From: Pseudoxanthomonas sp. J35
GTDB taxonomy: Bacteria; Pseudomonadota; Gammaproteobacteria; Xanthomonadales; Xanthomonadaceae
Direction of reading: 5' to 3'
Length of the DNA: 64,000 nt
Assembly (NCBI RefSeq): GCF_000513995.1
Contig: NZ_KI911335.1
Location: 37,004 to 101,003, forward strand
The position numbers and the translations under genes are program-made. Under the pieces are notes generated by a model. The model ran no database searches and had not been told where the DNA came from. It saw only the letters and a list, made by a program, of their open reading frames with translations. Below, piece by piece: positions 62,392 through 64,000 of this stretch (positions within the stretch are counted from its first letter, which is position 1; every line of letters begins with the position of its first letter).

Positions 62392-62428
62392 GGGTGGTCC
62401 CGTCGGCATCAGGCCGGCGGCACCACCC
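62392..62428 (+). promoter_or_regulatory. Hairpin between casE and cas1
   Basis: The 107-base casE-cas1 gap has an inverted repeat GGGTGGT (62392-62398) / ACCACCC (62422-62428) with a further inner pairing (CGTCGGC with GCCGGCG). No T-run follows. It could reduce expression of the adaptation genes relative to Cascade or act as a processing site. Confidence 0.45.
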
Positions 62429-62492
62429 GGCTTCCGGTGCGACCGGGAGAAGCTTCATGCACGACGCAGGTACCTGACCTGATCTGAGAAAG

Positions 62493-63721
<1,229 letters not shown>

Positions 63722-63786
63722 AAATTCAGCTTGGTAGAATCCTGTAAGCCATTTTTCCATTGGTGAATCAATGGCTTGCGTCAAGT
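63722..63786 (+). promoter_or_regulatory. CRISPR leader
   Basis: 65 bases between the cas2 stop and the first repeat, clearly more AT-rich than the surroundings. It contains TAGAAT (63735-63740) as a possible -10 for array transcription, a TTTTT run and a small inverted repeat CCATTG/CAATGG (63757-63762, 63769-63774) that includes the IHF site. Confidence 0.75.
63766..63778 (+). promoter_or_regulatory. IHF-binding site in the CRISPR leader
   Basis: AATCAATGGCTTG is a perfect match to the IHF consensus WATCAANNNNTTR, and its last base is 8 bases before the first repeat. In E. coli type I-E, IHF bends the leader at this place to allow Cas1-Cas2 integration. Confidence 0.8.
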
Positions 63787-64000
63787 GTGTTCCCCGCGCT
63801 CGCGGGGATGAACCGGCGGGATCGAACAGTGAATCCAGCTCAGCCACGTGTTCCCCGCGCTCGCGGGGATGAACCGACGGTCTTGGCGCTGGAATTCGCC
63901 CTGGAGATGTGTTCCCCGCGCTCGCGGGGATGAACCGCCTTCGTGGCCGACTATGCCAGCGCACTGCCGGTGTTCCCCGCGCTCGCGGGGATGAACCGCA
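63787..64000 (+). CRISPR. Type I-E CRISPR array (four repeats, continues past the window)
   Basis: Four identical 29-base repeats at 63787-63815, 63848-63876, 63909-63937 and 63970-63998, beginning GTGTTCCCCGCG and ending GATGAACCG. Three spacers of exactly 32 bases separate them (61-base period). The inner CCCCGC...GCGGGG forms the hairpin for Cas6e; cleavage after it leaves the 8-base handle ATGAACCG. The array runs off the end of the window, so its full length is unknown. Confidence 0.98.

Overview
The window is chromosomal DNA from a very GC-rich gammaproteobacterium, most likely a member of the Xanthomonadaceae (Lysobacter/Luteimonas/Pseudoxanthomonas-like). The basis is the gene order: gyrB-recF-dnaN-dnaA facing rpmH-rnpA-yidC-mnmE, the tonB-exbB-exbD1-exbD2 operon next to pdxJ, and TAGAAT-type -10 boxes. 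The replication origin lies inside the window. The genus cannot be fixed from this sequence alone.

Layout: (1) 1-5.7 kb, a pectin/uronate block: TRAP transporter end, LacI-family regulator, KduI, KduD and a secreted rhamnogalacturonan acetylesterase fused to a cupin. (2) 6-13.2 kb, a six-gene leftward operon whose order and domains match fapABCDEF, the functional-amyloid secretion system known from Pseudomonas. It has a near-consensus sigma-54 promoter in front and a sigma-54 activator gene converging on its far end. (3) 13.3-22.8 kb, a radical SAM protein, cardiolipin synthase, PdxJ, the TonB/ExbB/ExbD1/ExbD2 energy system with a TPR partner, an M48 metalloprotease and a CPBP-family protein. 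(4) 22.8-33.3 kb, the origin region, with DnaA boxes between dnaA and dnaN and three parS-like palindromes in and beside recF. (5) 33.5-51 kb, mixed housekeeping genes: a TonB-domain lipoprotein, two ABC exporters, a secreted S33 hydrolase, a small membrane/HTH module, a triplicated non-coding repeat, ferredoxin-NADP reductase, a PanE-like reductase, TatD, HrpB, RluE and others. (6) 49.3-54.4 kb, isocitrate dehydrogenase kinase/phosphatase (AceK, with an in-frame amber stop before its expected C-terminus), a LysR regulator and a monomeric isocitrate dehydrogenase. (7) 54.7-64 kb, a complete type I-E CRISPR-Cas operon (cas3-casABCDE-cas1-cas2). It is followed by a leader with a perfect IHF consensus and the first four repeats of an array that runs out of the window.

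The genes work together in several groups. The TRAP/Kdu/esterase genes would take up and process pectin fragments under a LacI-type repressor whose presumed operator overlaps the kduI promoter. The fap-like genes would export and assemble an amyloid fibre: FapF as outer-membrane pore, FapD as C39 peptidase, FapB and FapC as triple-repeat subunits. TonB/ExbBD energises outer-membrane receptors. AceK and Icd together would set flux at the isocitrate branch point. By eye the cas locus is less extremely GC-rich than its neighbours, which suggests acquisition by transfer. No insertion sequence, tRNA or rRNA gene was recognised.
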